Shown: piece by piece, positions 1-7,649 of the stretch
Position numbering within the stretch: position 1 is the stretch's first letter
How the letters are laid out: each line of letters starts with the position of its first letter
NCBI GenBank assembly: GCA_003151535.1
Contig: PLXT01000115.1
Location: 97,943-138,577 of the forward strand
Length of the DNA stretch: 40,635 nt
Origin: Methanobacterium sp.
GTDB lineage: Archaea > Methanobacteriota > Methanobacteria > Methanobacteriales > Methanobacteriaceae
Direction: 5' to 3'
Position numbers and translations under genes: made by a program
Notes under the pieces: model-generated
What the model was told of the DNA's origin: nothing
The model's input: the letters and a program-made list of their open reading frames with translations, nothing else
Database searches by the model: none

Positions 1-176
1 GCGAACTTGTTTAAATTGTATGTGGTTTCTTTGGTATCAGTTAAATGCTTAAAGCATCTATTCGCAGTTCCTTTACCAATATAAAATGGTTCATAATTAA
101 AATTATAGTCATCGTATACATAGTTATCTTTTTTCCTAGGGTCTAAATAAGCATAGACATAATATTTGTTTTTCAT
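1..176 (-). CDS. GIY-YIG endonuclease, C-terminus cut by window edge
   Basis: The reading frame starts at an ATG at 174-176 and runs off the left edge after 58 codons. The N-terminus carries YVYAYLDP, which fits the GIY half of the motif, and later EPFYIGKGTANRC, which fits the YIG half with the conserved GKG. GIY-YIG enzymes cut DNA as homing or repair nucleases; in T4-like phages many are free-standing homing endonucleases. Only the first part of the nuclease domain is visible, so the catalytic Arg/Glu region and any DNA-binding tail cannot be checked. Confidence 0.8.
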   Translation of the reverse strand, partial: MKNKYYVYAYLDPRKKDNYVYDDYNFNYEPFYIGKGTANRCFKHLTDTKETTYNLNKF

Positions 177-241
177 ACTGTATATAATATGAAAAATCAG
201 TAATAAGTAATACATTTTATTCCTATTACTTTTTCAACTTA

Positions 242-562
242 TTATTTACCTGTAAACCTGTAATAAGGGTCATACGCCTCATTCCAAACAGGTTTATCAT
301 ATATTACCTTCCACTTATAATTTCTATAAGTCTCTTCTATATCCAACCAGCCATTCCTAAAAATATCGTCTTTAATTGTTCCTTTTGGGGCCGATAAAAG
401 TATTACTGTTATTAACTGTTCTTGAGTGATAATTAAATCCTTTGTATAGGAGGAATACTCTTTAATAATCAACTTATTTACAGCTGTAATTACAAAATCT
501 GGTAACAACCCATTAGTTTTTTTACCTACTTCTTCTGGTGTTATTGGTATTATTGTATTCAT
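242..562 (-). CDS. hypothetical protein, 106 aa
   Basis: The protein begins MNTIIPITPEEVGKK, a start that resembles a small family I have seen in other phages and for which I know no function. It has no signal peptide, membrane segment or metal motif. It lies 12 bases downstream of the next gene (575-952) in a same-strand run, so it is probably co-transcribed with it. Confidence 0.7.
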   Translation of the reverse strand: MNTIIPITPEEVGKKTNGLLPDFVITAVNKLIIKEYSSYTKDLIITQEQLITVILLSAPKGTIKDDIFRNGWLDIEETYRNYKWKVIYDKPVWNEAYDPYYRFTGK

Positions 563-574
563 TTCTATTAAGTT

Positions 575-952
575 TTATGTTAAGTCCCAGCATACTTCGG
601 TTAAGAATTTATCTGTTCCCTTGAGAGTCATTAATCCCGTTTTATGTTTTTGAATTTCGACTAACCGCTCTTCAGTTATATCATTAGCCCATAAAGTTGA
701 CTGATCTGAATGATTGAGTTTGCCAATATGAATAAGGTTTTCATAATCCTTGTCGTTAATTTTTCCCTTCAAAGCAATTATTGACCCAACACAAGAATAG
801 AATGAAAAATTTCTCCCATTATAAGTTACATAATAGTAATCCATTCCATCATCACTTATTGCAACCAAACGTTCTACTGTCCAGCTGTCTGTTATAATGA
901 ACTGACCTTTCAATTGCTTAAACTCATTCTTGATTATTTCTAAGTTGTTCAT
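575..952 (-). CDS. hypothetical protein, 125 aa
   Basis: Soluble protein of unknown function. The first half alternates hydrophobic and polar residues (VERLVAISDDGMDYYYVTYNG), suggesting a beta-rich domain; the C-terminus is LTEVCWDLT. Its start overlaps the stop of 949-1236 by 4 bases, so the two are probably translationally coupled. Confidence 0.7.
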   Translation of the reverse strand: MNNLEIIKNEFKQLKGQFIITDSWTVERLVAISDDGMDYYYVTYNGRNFSFYSCVGSIIALKGKINDKDYENLIHIGKLNHSDQSTLWANDITEERLVEIQKHKTGLMTLKGTDKFLTEVCWDLT

Positions 953-1236
953 TTCTTTCTTTCAATTAAATCAAAATAATATTCAGTTCCAAATTCATCA
1001 ATCGTCATAATCGTACTATCGTCAGTTTCAATTTCTTCATAAGATAATTCATCATTATAATAAGTGAAACAATGAACACTAACATCTGTCCCATGTTTAC
1101 AACGAATCATTGATGTCCCATCATTCCATAGGGTAACAGTTGTAGTATAATTACATTCTGGAAATTTATTTAATATGTTTTTCTCGACCAGCGAAATTAA
1201 GCGATTAATACGTCTAAAATCATGTTTAACTATCAT
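949..1236 (-). CDS. hypothetical protein, 95 aa
   Basis: Small protein with no recognised domain. It overlaps its neighbours on both sides by 4 bases (ATGA type), placing it in the middle of a coupled chain from 575 to 1751. It contains one HGTDVSVHC segment with His and Cys residues, but no complete metal-binding motif. Confidence 0.7.
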   Translation of the reverse strand: MIVKHDFRRINRLISLVEKNILNKFPECNYTTTVTLWNDGTSMIRCKHGTDVSVHCFTYYNDELSYEEIETDDSTIMTIDEFGTEYYFDLIERKK

Positions 1237-1751
1237 GGTATTAATCCATTTATAATATTTCTAGTAATATATTCATGATGTGCTAGGGTTTTTTCGTTTG
1301 CATAACCCAAACTCATGTGAAGTCCGTAATATGGCTTACCTAACCCCAATTCACTTCTTATGCCGTGTAACCTATCACGATAATCATGATCTACATTAAG
1401 CCACCAATGTGTTTTATCAAATCTAGGATTCAAATTAAGCATTATAGGTATCTCAATACCATCCCATTTAGCTTTAACAGTATTCCAGCATTGATTAACT
1501 TGTTCTAGTGTTCGACCATTTTGCATCAAATCCCTATTGCTGTCATTAATAAACGATATGTGTGAACCGCGTAATGGCTTATTAAGTACTAAACTAAATC
1601 TCTTATTTAAAAACCAAGCATAATAGTCTGAAACCTCTCCGCCCAAAAAAACCATAGCTATTTTCTTCCAAGATGCTTGGTTATCATGTTTTCTAGTTAT
1701 GTTTTCTGGCTCGAAGCCAATTCTGCCAGTGTATACTATTTTCTCGTTCAT
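1233..1751 (-). CDS. 2H (LigT-like) phosphoesterase
   Basis: Two H-x-S motifs typical of the 2H superfamily are visible: RGSHISFIND in the first half and YGLHMSLGY near the C-terminus. 2H enzymes open 2',3'-cyclic phosphates on RNA or hydrolyse related cyclic and linear phosphodiesters. The length (172 aa) fits a single 2H domain. With RNA ligases at 3022 and 7633 and a kinase-2H fusion at 11193, a role in healing broken RNA ends is a reasonable inference, but the substrate is not shown by sequence. The N-terminal 19 codons overlap the 3' end of the 1693-2271 gene by 59 bases; MNEKIVYTGRIGFEPE looks like the real start. Confidence 0.75.
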   Translation of the reverse strand: MNEKIVYTGRIGFEPENITRKHDNQASWKKIAMVFLGGEVSDYYAWFLNKRFSLVLNKPLRGSHISFINDSNRDLMQNGRTLEQVNQCWNTVKAKWDGIEIPIMLNLNPRFDKTHWWLNVDHDYRDRLHGIRSELGLGKPYYGLHMSLGYANEKTLAHHEYITRNIINGLIP

Positions 1752-2271
1752 TTAATAATTCATCATGTGTCATACTAATAAAACTTTTGAAAGGTGTAAA
1801 GTTTGTTGGGTTATACATAGTTGGCCCTAATTGATAACCTTCACATTTCATAATTTCTATGAAATCGTCACCTGTAGTGGCCGAAGTCACTAAAGTGTTC
1901 AATATTTCCGAGTTTATTTCTCTTTTTATTTCTTCGGCTAAGTAAGCTACCAATTCAGCTTCAGCATTAATTAGAGTAAAAGCAGCAAGATCTTGAGCCA
2001 ATTCAGGACTCCAAGTAGCATTTAACCTTGTTGGATTATAGCTTTTGCGCCATACTTCTTCATCATCTGGAAGACCAATACTGTGCGCCCAACGTTTAAA
2101 AATATCCTCACAAAACTCGAAATCAAAATACAGTATCTGGCTTACTGAAACTACTATTGCTTTTCCCCAACATTGCTTTTCTTCAACCTTGCCAAAAAAT
2201 GTATTATTTTTTAAAAAATAATTCTTATTTAAGAATTTTATAACCTGTTCTTGGTAAGGGTCAATATCCAT
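1693..2271 (-). CDS. T4 gp23-like major capsid protein segment in a 192-aa protein
   Basis: The middle of the protein (roughly residues 75-135) reads like the conserved helix region of T4-type major capsid protein: TRLNATWSPELAQDL followed by an AEAEL...EEI..EIN.EI pattern, which lines up with the RQLKARYSIELAQDL and DAELSGILANEIMVELNREI stretches of T4 gp23. A full capsid protein has about 450-520 residues, so this is only a part, with an unrelated-looking N-terminus (MDIDPYQEQ) and C-terminus. It sits among small accessory genes and overlaps the next gene by 59 bases. It could be a shrunken capsid paralogue, a minor head protein, or a decoy for defences that sense capsid protein; the last is speculation. 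Confidence 0.6.
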   Translation of the reverse strand: MDIDPYQEQVIKFLNKNYFLKNNTFFGKVEEKQCWGKAIVVSVSQILYFDFEFCEDIFKRWAHSIGLPDDEEVWRKSYNPTRLNATWSPELAQDLAAFTLINAEAELVAYLAEEIKREINSEILNTLVTSATTGDDFIEIMKCEGYQLGPTMYNPTNFTPFKSFISMTHDELLNERENSIHWQNWLRARKHN

Positions 2272-2310
2272 ATAAATATAATTATATGGATATTAACCGA
2301 AAGTGTAAAG

Positions 2311-2811
2311 TTAAGCCAGTTTAAAATTAAGTAAGAATTCTCTCAAAAAGATATTTTTACTACCACCAATTAATTTCAACCAGTTTCTATATTCTGGTAA
2401 CATACTTAAAATAAGTGGCCGACAATGACTGGCATTAGAACTAATTATAAAATCTGGATATTTTATCTTATTGAAGATTTGTTCGTCAACTAAAAAGACA
2501 ACCGCCGTTAACGTATCATTTAAATCTGGTTCCCTGAATTCTGCCCTTAAAACTCCGTTTGAATGTAGTGCCTCACTGTGCTGTTGCAAGGTACCAGTTC
2601 TATCAATATTTTCATTGGTTGTTCCACCATTGAGTATGATAAACGTTTTATCGTTTCTAGCCCATTTATCGTAAAGTTTAAAAGCTTCACCTCCTAAATC
2701 TCTAGCAATATTGCCATACTCAACAACTGCATGGCCAAATTGTATACCCTTTTGAATTCCACTCAACTGGTAGTTCACCAAGCCATACATCCTGTATTCT
2801 AAATTAAGCAT
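2311..2811 (-). CDS. peptidyl-tRNA hydrolase II (PTH2)-like protein
   Basis: The N-terminus has MYGLVNYQLSGIQKGIQFGHAVVEY, which fits the first strand and helix of PTH2 proteins (K-x-AAQ-x-AHA pattern). TFIILNG fits the next strand, and EPDLNDTLTAVVFLVDE near residue 95 fits the D-x-G-x-TEVPPGTxTVLAIGP region. PTH2 enzymes release peptidyl groups from tRNA dropped off the ribosome. The family lysine and aspartate cannot be assigned with certainty, and the protein (166 aa) has about 45 residues more than a minimal PTH2. A closer match to the same fold is encoded at 22069-22413. Confidence 0.5.
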   Translation of the reverse strand: MLNLEYRMYGLVNYQLSGIQKGIQFGHAVVEYGNIARDLGGEAFKLYDKWARNDKTFIILNGGTTNENIDRTGTLQQHSEALHSNGVLRAEFREPDLNDTLTAVVFLVDEQIFNKIKYPDFIISSNASHCRPLILSMLPEYRNWLKLIGGSKNIFLREFLLNFKLA

Positions 2812-2812
2812 A

Positions 2813-3016
2813 CTACCAGTTTTTAGTTACGTCCCTGAATAATGTTGGATTACTCGTAATCCAATTTAATATCATTCCTTGCATATTGGGAGGTAGGGGA
2901 TAGCCGTCAATATACACAACATCCATGACCACCTCAATCTCTTGTTCTGCAGGAAATTGAACCCCATTGGGTAACTTTGCATAATTTATTAACACATAAA
3001 CTCGATTTGATATCAT
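2813..3016 (-). CDS. hypothetical protein, 67 aa
   Basis: Short acidic protein without recognised motifs, lying between the PTH2-like gene (1-base gap) and the RNA ligase gene (5-base gap). The tight spacing suggests one transcript from the promoter upstream of the ligase. Confidence 0.65.
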   Translation of the reverse strand: MISNRVYVLINYAKLPNGVQFPAEQEIEVVMDVVYIDGYPLPPNMQGMILNWITSNPTLFRDVTKNW

Positions 3017-3021
3017 ATTTT

Positions 3022-4083
3022 TTATTTTAATCCTACTTCTTCATTAGCTTTAGTGAAGTAAAAATTTCTAGATACTTCAGAAACCTTTGAATTGATGTCC
3101 TTTGGTATTAAACCACTTTCAGCAATAATATCACTTTCTTCTTTAGTGATATCAGCCAATACATTTTTAATAAATTCCCCCAACCTCTTAATGTCTAGCT
3201 TACCACCATTAAGAGTATCAAATGTTTTATCCAACATCTGTTCTAATCTTGGGTGTGTACAAACTTCATTAACGACATCGATGATTTTATTAATCTTTTC
3301 ATCATCAACATGCTTCAGTGTTTTAACTTTACTAGCACCAGCATGTTTAAGTCCCTTAGATTTGAATCTAAGTACTGTTCCATTTGCATTGCGATGGCTA
3401 ACGACTAGCCCTTCTCCAATCCCGCAGTAACCAAATGCTTTGGCCACAGGGCACTCTTCTTCCACTTCAAGAGTCATCTCTAGAATTTTATTTTGACTCA
3501 ATTGTGGGGCGTTAAAATCGATATCAATAGTATATGTTTTGTAATCTTCTATATTAAAAATATTGTTTTCTGGGCTCTTTAAAAAGGACGAATCTAACCA
3601 GTAGGCTGGAGTTTCACTATCCATGATAAATGGCGAAATTTTCAAGCCAATAATAAACATGCTTTTGGGTAAATTATTAATACCAACACCTTTTTGAATA
3701 CCCTTACCTGCCCACTCTGCATAGATACTAATAGTATTATTTGCAGTGTCTATATTGTACTTTTCTTTAACTGAATTAAATAAGTCCATGAAAACTGCTT
3801 TATTCGTTTCCATAAAAAAAGCAGCACCTGCATTATCATTATCAGGTGTGATAATACTTTCTCTTGACTGAGCCCAAATACCGTCAGTATCATTAAAACA
3901 TACCCCAAAATTTGTACCATGGATTTTTATTGTACCTACAAATCTTAATACAGGCTTGGGCCTATTATAGTCATAAATAGCTTCACCAGTATCGTCCAAG
4001 CCAACAAAGCTATATTGTCTATTAATATTAGCAATAATATTTCTAAATTGTTCTATACTAGGAAAACTAATTTGCTTTTTCAT
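3022..4083 (-). CDS. rnlB: RNA ligase, T4 Rnl2 type
   Basis: An ATP-dependent RNA ligase that joins 3'-OH and 5'-phosphate RNA ends, best on nicks in duplex RNA in the T4 family member. Nucleotidyltransferase motif I is KIHGTNFGV with the adenylated lysine at residue 53, the same KIHGTN as T4 Rnl2. Motif IV is EGLVVSH and motif V is RFKSKGLKH. Motif III-like YAEWAGKG lies between them. The length (353 aa) is close to T4 Rnl2 (334 aa), and a helical C-terminal domain follows motif V. A promoter matching the Bacteroidota consensus lies 70-100 bases upstream, so it may lead its own transcript together with 2813 and 2311. Confidence 0.9.
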   Translation of the reverse strand: MKKQISFPSIEQFRNIIANINRQYSFVGLDDTGEAIYDYNRPKPVLRFVGTIKIHGTNFGVCFNDTDGIWAQSRESIITPDNDNAGAAFFMETNKAVFMDLFNSVKEKYNIDTANNTISIYAEWAGKGIQKGVGINNLPKSMFIIGLKISPFIMDSETPAYWLDSSFLKSPENNIFNIEDYKTYTIDIDFNAPQLSQNKILEMTLEVEEECPVAKAFGYCGIGEGLVVSHRNANGTVLRFKSKGLKHAGASKVKTLKHVDDEKINKIIDVVNEVCTHPRLEQMLDKTFDTLNGGKLDIKRLGEFIKNVLADITKEESDIIAESGLIPKDINSKVSEVSRNFYFTKANEEVGLK

Positions 4084-4151
4084 TTATATATCATTCATGA
4101 ATTTATAGTAAATATTTAAGGACAACTTATGGTTATCCCTTATAAATTTTG

Positions 4152-4183
4152 CAAACTTACATAATTATTTTTAAAAAAGCAAA
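4152..4183 (-). promoter_or_regulatory. Bacteroidota-type promoter for the Rnl2 gene
   Basis: Read on the minus strand, TTTG at 4183-4180 is followed by a 20-bp spacer and TAAGTTTG at 4159-4152. This matches the Bacteroidota consensus of TTTG/TTG near -33 and TAnnTTTG near -7. It lies in the 100-base gap between the metallophosphoesterase stop and the Rnl2 start. Confidence 0.65.
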
Positions 4184-5404
4184 CTATTTTATAAAGGTAA
4201 GTTTACCAGCGTCTTGGGTGCTTGTGCAAGTTAAACCTGTGGTGCCTAACCAATTTTCAGTGTACAATATTTCATCTTTCCTATTACCGAGAGTATCTTG
4301 ATAAGATGAATAATAGGTTATTGTTAGTTGTTGACCATTAGTTGCGAGTATAGCATATCCGTTACCGCCAACATCTAATTTTTTATCTTTAATAATAAAT
4401 GTTTCAGCAACTCTACTATCATACGCTAAAAGATTTCTAGTTTTTGCTTTTGCTGGTATTAACGCTCTTTGAGGCGTGTGTTCATCTGGCATACCACCAT
4501 GTCCAATGCATCGGCCATACGCCGCAATATGCTGGTCATCCAGCTTAAATCTATTATATATTGAAAACCTATGTTCGTGACCCCATATCCATATTACTTC
4601 TTTATTTTCTGGTAAAAGACTTTTTAATTGGGCTGCAGGTATGGAAAACTCATCTTCACCATTAAAAGCTGTTATATATTGGTGATGCGTTAGAACCACA
4701 ATATTTCTTTGCTCTTGTTGTATATTAACCACATTAGTAAGCCAGTTAATAACACTACTTTGAAGCTGTAATTTAGTGTTATTTGGGTTTATAGCTACGG
4801 GTATGATGCCACGCTTTAAACTATCATAGCCTGTATCCAATCCCAATATGCACCAGTTAGACGTTTTTATACAAAAGACTGGCGCTTCTTGACCTCCGCC
4901 CATAAATCCCCAACCCCTATTCTTTGATGTGATCATATTGTAATACTCAGCCCCAGATGAAAACATTTCATGGTTACCTGATAGTGCAAAAGATCCCAAT
5001 TTTCCTCGTGGCCAAATACCATTATCGCCATTTCCAGCGCCAAAGGAAAAGTCTAATTCGTCCTTTGCCCCAGAATAATATGTGTCTCCCAAATGAATAG
5101 TAAGATCGGTATCTTTATCTTTAATGCAGTTTCCGACCCACTCAGCTTGAACCGTACCAGACGCCCAATCAGCTACAATACCCAATTTAACGTCTGTTAC
5201 TTCGACTGGTAAAGCAACAATTTTTGAAGGATACTGATAACGCTTTTTAACCCAAAAAGTATGGAATAACCATCCAAACGTATCACTAGTAAAAAAGTCT
5301 TTAACCTTGTAAATAAATGATTTAGGTGGTTGTGGTGAGTTGGAACTTTTAATATTTAAAAGTGGTTGCCTAGTTATGCCAATATAGTCTTTAACGTCTT
5401 TCAT
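4184..5404 (-). CDS. metallophosphoesterase, purple acid phosphatase-like
   Basis: All calcineurin-like metal-binding motifs are visible in order: GIVADW (D79), HLGDTYYSG (from residue 105), SGNHEMF, VLTHHQY and GHEHRF. The GDTYYSG and GNHE spacing is like purple acid phosphatases and related phosphodiesterases. The protein (406 aa) has an N-terminal extension of about 70 residues with a hydrophobic patch near residues 42-51, but no clear signal peptide. The substrate cannot be told from sequence. Its ATG overlaps the stop of the 5401-5592 gene by 4 bases, making it the last member of the coupled chain that begins with DNA ligase. It ends with TAG. Confidence 0.85.
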   Translation of the reverse strand: MKDVKDYIGITRQPLLNIKSSNSPQPPKSFIYKVKDFFTSDTFGWLFHTFWVKKRYQYPSKIVALPVEVTDVKLGIVADWASGTVQAEWVGNCIKDKDTDLTIHLGDTYYSGAKDELDFSFGAGNGDNGIWPRGKLGSFALSGNHEMFSSGAEYYNMITSKNRGWGFMGGGQEAPVFCIKTSNWCILGLDTGYDSLKRGIIPVAINPNNTKLQLQSSVINWLTNVVNIQQEQRNIVVLTHHQYITAFNGEDEFSIPAAQLKSLLPENKEVIWIWGHEHRFSIYNRFKLDDQHIAAYGRCIGHGGMPDEHTPQRALIPAKAKTRNLLAYDSRVAETFIIKDKKLDVGGNGYAILATNGQQLTITYYSSYQDTLGNRKDEILYTENWLGTTGLTCTSTQDAGKLTFIK

Positions 5405-5592
5405 AATGTGATTCTGTTATGAATATTAGTTTTAATAGTATTAATATTAGCCCTAATATTTAGATAAATGCCAGTCCAAATATTATTATTTATACTACTA
5501 TTAAAACGCCTATTTATTCCAATATATTGTCTATTAATATCATTGATAATAAGACTCACATAAGTATGCATTTCATAATGAATATTTTTCAT
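5401..5592 (-). CDS. small Asn/Ile-rich repeat protein, 63 aa
   Basis: It begins MKNIHYEMHTYVS and ends with an NINTIKTNIHNRITL tail in which Ile recurs about every four residues. The tail is shared with 5589-5789, and the segment NNIWTGIYLNIRANIN is almost identical in both, so they are tandem paralogues. Its start overlaps the upstream stop, and its stop overlaps the next start, each as ATGA. No known function; low-complexity Asn/Ile-rich small proteins occur in other phages. Confidence 0.55.
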   Translation of the reverse strand: MKNIHYEMHTYVSLIINDINRQYIGINRRFNSSINNNIWTGIYLNIRANINTIKTNIHNRITL

Positions 5593-5789
5593 AATGTAAT
5601 TGTGTTGTTAATATTAGTTTTAATTGTGTTGTTAATATTAGTTTTAATAGTGTTGACATTAGCCCTAATATTAAGATTAATACCAGTCCAAATATTATTA
5701 AAACTATTATTACTGCTCCTATGTATAATAAGATTATCAATGACATTACTACTCAAATAAGTATATATTCCAAAATTAATATCATTCAT
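5589..5789 (-). CDS. small Asn/Ile-rich repeat protein, 66 aa
   Basis: Paralogue of 5401-5592, sharing NNIWTGINLNIRANVN. The C-terminus contains two perfect 8-residue units (TNINNTIK type) made by a 24-bp tandem DNA repeat, giving Ile at every fourth position. It starts 9 bases after the stop of 5799-5972, the only junction in the chain without a stop-start overlap. Confidence 0.55.
   Translation of the reverse strand: MNDINFGIYTYLSSNVIDNLIIHRSSNNSFNNIWTGINLNIRANVNTIKTNINNTIKTNINNTITL
5599..5644. repeat. 24-bp tandem repeat, two copies
   Basis: The 22-base core that begins attgtgttgtt and ends aatattagttt occurs at 5599-5620 and again at 5623-5644 (plus strand), a 24-bp period that codes for 8 residues. 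A degenerate third copy follows near 5647. The identical core also appears at 6173-6194. Confidence 0.8.
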
Positions 5790-5798
5790 AAACTTAAA

Positions 5799-5972
5799 TT
5801 AAATCTCCAAGTAAATATTAAGGAAGATATTATTATTTACCTGGAGTTCAATAATATCTTCAGGTAGCATATACGCTATATGATGAGGAGGATTGGTAAA
5901 GATGTTATTACGAATATAATTTCTGACGTTATTGCAGAGAGAAATATATAGCTGAACTCTAATATTTTTCAT
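5799..5972 (-). CDS. small protein of the repeat-rich chain, 57 aa
   Basis: An open frame starting MKNIRVQLYIS, with its ATG overlapping the TGA of 5969-6142. It shares the MKNI start and Asn/Ile-rich composition of its neighbours but has a unique middle (TNPPHHIAYMLPEDIIEL). No function recognised. Support comes from its place in an unbroken coupled series rather than from homology. Confidence 0.5.
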   Translation of the reverse strand: MKNIRVQLYISLCNNVRNYIRNNIFTNPPHHIAYMLPEDIIELQVNNNIFLNIYLEI

Positions 5973-6142
5973 AGTCTTATATTAGTACTAATATTATTCC
6001 AAGCTATATCGTATATATCAATGGCAATGTCTTTACTTACGATATCTATGATATCTTCATTAATGCTATTCCAGATGGTATTATAGATCCTATTACTGAT
6101 AGCACCTATCGCATTAGGGAAATTTTCATTGAGATTTGTCAT
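5969..6142 (-). CDS. small Asn/Ile-rich protein, 57 aa
   Basis: It starts MTNLNENFPNAIGAIS and contains NTIWNSINEDIIDIV and DIAWNNISTNI, the same W-centred, Ile-spaced pattern as NNIWTGINLNI in 5589-5789. Its start overlaps the upstream stop (ATGA) and its stop overlaps the downstream start. Function unknown. Confidence 0.5.
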   Translation of the reverse strand: MTNLNENFPNAIGAISNRIYNTIWNSINEDIIDIVSKDIAIDIYDIAWNNISTNIRL

Positions 6143-6207
6143 CGGCTTATATTATGGTTAATATCATTATGGATTGTGTTGTTAATATTAGTTTGAACAA
6201 ATATCAT
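6139..6207 (-). CDS. micro-gene linking DNA ligase to the repeat chain, 22 aa
   Basis: A 22-codon frame, MIFVQTNINNTIHNDINHNI..., whose ATG overlaps the DNA ligase TGA and whose TGA overlaps the next ATG. It carries the same TNINNTI unit as the 24-bp repeats 600 bases away. It may be a real small peptide or only a coupling bridge that passes ribosomes down the chain. Confidence 0.4.
   Translation of the reverse strand: MIFVQTNINNTIHNDINHNISR
6173..6194. repeat. dispersed copy of the 22-base repeat core
   Basis: A 22-of-22 match to the cores at 5599-5620 and 5623-5644, located inside the micro-gene that follows DNA ligase. This points to local duplication within the small-gene cassette. Confidence 0.75.
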
Positions 6208-7592
6208 ACAACTTTTAACCCTTTAACCATATCTTCAATGTATTTTATGGCTTCCAATGAATCAGCTTCATCTTTTTCACCTATTCTAAGGGCTTTAAAC
6301 ACTGGATGTAGGAGAGAATAGTTACCGTCTGAGTTATGTGATAAGCCAGAACATTTAACCTCCAGAATCGTCCCTAATAGCTTCTCTTGGTTGGCTGTAA
6401 TATAGGTCATCATCTTTTCGCTTATACCAGTCGGCTTAGTGAATACCTTGCCATCGCTTGATTCAGCACTTATTGATGATATAAGATTTAGATTCTTTCC
6501 AGTGCCAAAGTTGAACCCCACAATCTTAAGATCAACATCCATTTCCAATTTCATCTTAACTTGGGAATTTGGTTTAGTATCCTTCCACGTGCCAAGTCTG
6601 GATTTAAGGATTGTTCCTTCTTCACCATTTTTTAAAGCGTCTTGGAAATGTAAAATCGCCCAGTCATACGAATCAACTAAACGGGTGCTAACAATGCGTA
6701 AATGAGTTGCGTTTAAGGTAGCCAATCTATTGATAAGGTTATCAAACCTAATTTCATATATAACATCCGATTTTGCGTTAAGATATTCTTCAATGGAAAT
6801 AACATCCCATGCTGTAAAAATTATGCTATCTAAAGCCTTTTTAAACGGCATGTGATCTCTTTCAAATTCTTTAACTTCTTTAGAAGCACCTGCTTCATGG
6901 TCTTGTAGTTTCTTGTTGATACTAATCAAAGATGCTATAATCCCATTGCTCTCATATCTTGAGACACCTTCCATAGTTAACTCACCATTCAATACACAAT
7001 CACTGAGTTGTGATAATTCAGTTAAGAATTTTGCGCCAGTAAGTACCGTGGGTTCACCTTGACGACTTTCAAGGTCAACTTCGTTATTTGTTATAATTGC
7101 GTTGCAATAACGCCCATCCATTTTTATTTGGCTATAAGCTGGTCCGTCTTCGATGATTTTCTTGGCCAATTTTTCATCGAATGCCCTAGCACCCATATAA
7201 GGTGTATCCTCAATTAATTTAGGGAAGACTTTATTTATATTTGAGGTTCCCATACCAATTTTACAGTCCTTTTCAATTATGCGCTCAATAATATAAGCAT
7301 CGTCAGCGATACTATCAGATAACAAGGTGCTTAAAAGCTCTATAGCTTGATGGCCTGTTACTATTCTATCGCTGATATCTGATAAGCGATCAATTTGTGT
7401 TCGCAAACTGATTTCACTATTCGACGGTATGTAAGTTGGTATTTGTTTGATATAAAACTTAATCCTATTAGAGTTAGCCAAATACAATACATCCTTAAGT
7501 AAATTATCAGTTTTATATTTACTTAGGATTTCTATCTTCTTGTTGGTTGAAGACTCATTTGCTATTTCGTCGAAAATTTGTTTGACTGACAT
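6204..7592 (-). CDS. ATP-dependent DNA ligase, T4 gp30 type
   Basis: It seals nicks in duplex DNA during replication and repair. Motif I is SQIKMDGRYCN with the adenylated lysine at residue 157, almost the same position as in T4 ligase (K159). Motif III region is LNGELTMEG, motif IV is EEGTILKSR and motif V is QVKMKLEMD, followed by an OB-fold domain (DLKIVGFNFGTGK). Total length (462 aa) fits the T4 group (487 aa), including an N-terminal helical domain of about 130 residues. It is preceded by the Rnl1 gene and its terminator, and its stop overlaps the start of a chain of tiny genes. Confidence 0.92.
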   Translation of the reverse strand: MSVKQIFDEIANESSTNKKIEILSKYKTDNLLKDVLYLANSNRIKFYIKQIPTYIPSNSEISLRTQIDRLSDISDRIVTGHQAIELLSTLLSDSIADDAYIIERIIEKDCKIGMGTSNINKVFPKLIEDTPYMGARAFDEKLAKKIIEDGPAYSQIKMDGRYCNAIITNNEVDLESRQGEPTVLTGAKFLTELSQLSDCVLNGELTMEGVSRYESNGIIASLISINKKLQDHEAGASKEVKEFERDHMPFKKALDSIIFTAWDVISIEEYLNAKSDVIYEIRFDNLINRLATLNATHLRIVSTRLVDSYDWAILHFQDALKNGEEGTILKSRLGTWKDTKPNSQVKMKLEMDVDLKIVGFNFGTGKNLNLISSISAESSDGKVFTKPTGISEKMMTYITANQEKLLGTILEVKCSGLSHNSDGNYSLLHPVFKALRIGEKDEADSLEAIKYIEDMVKGLKVV

Positions 7593-7617
7593 AAAAAGTT
7601 TTTTAAATTGTTAGGGG

Positions 7618-7649
7618 AAAAAAAATGAACTTCTATTTCAGAAGTTCAT
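7618..7649 (-). terminator. terminator after the Rnl1 gene
   Basis: A perfect 10-bp stem (ATGAACTTCT with its complement, loop of 5) is followed on the minus strand by a run of eight or more T. The 5' arm overlaps the last codons of the Rnl1 gene, and the T run is 25 bases before the DNA ligase ATG. Confidence 0.75.

Noticed and set aside
5599..6194. CRISPR array
   Set aside because: The repeats are few, directly adjacent or within coding frames, and lack unique spacers of regular length.
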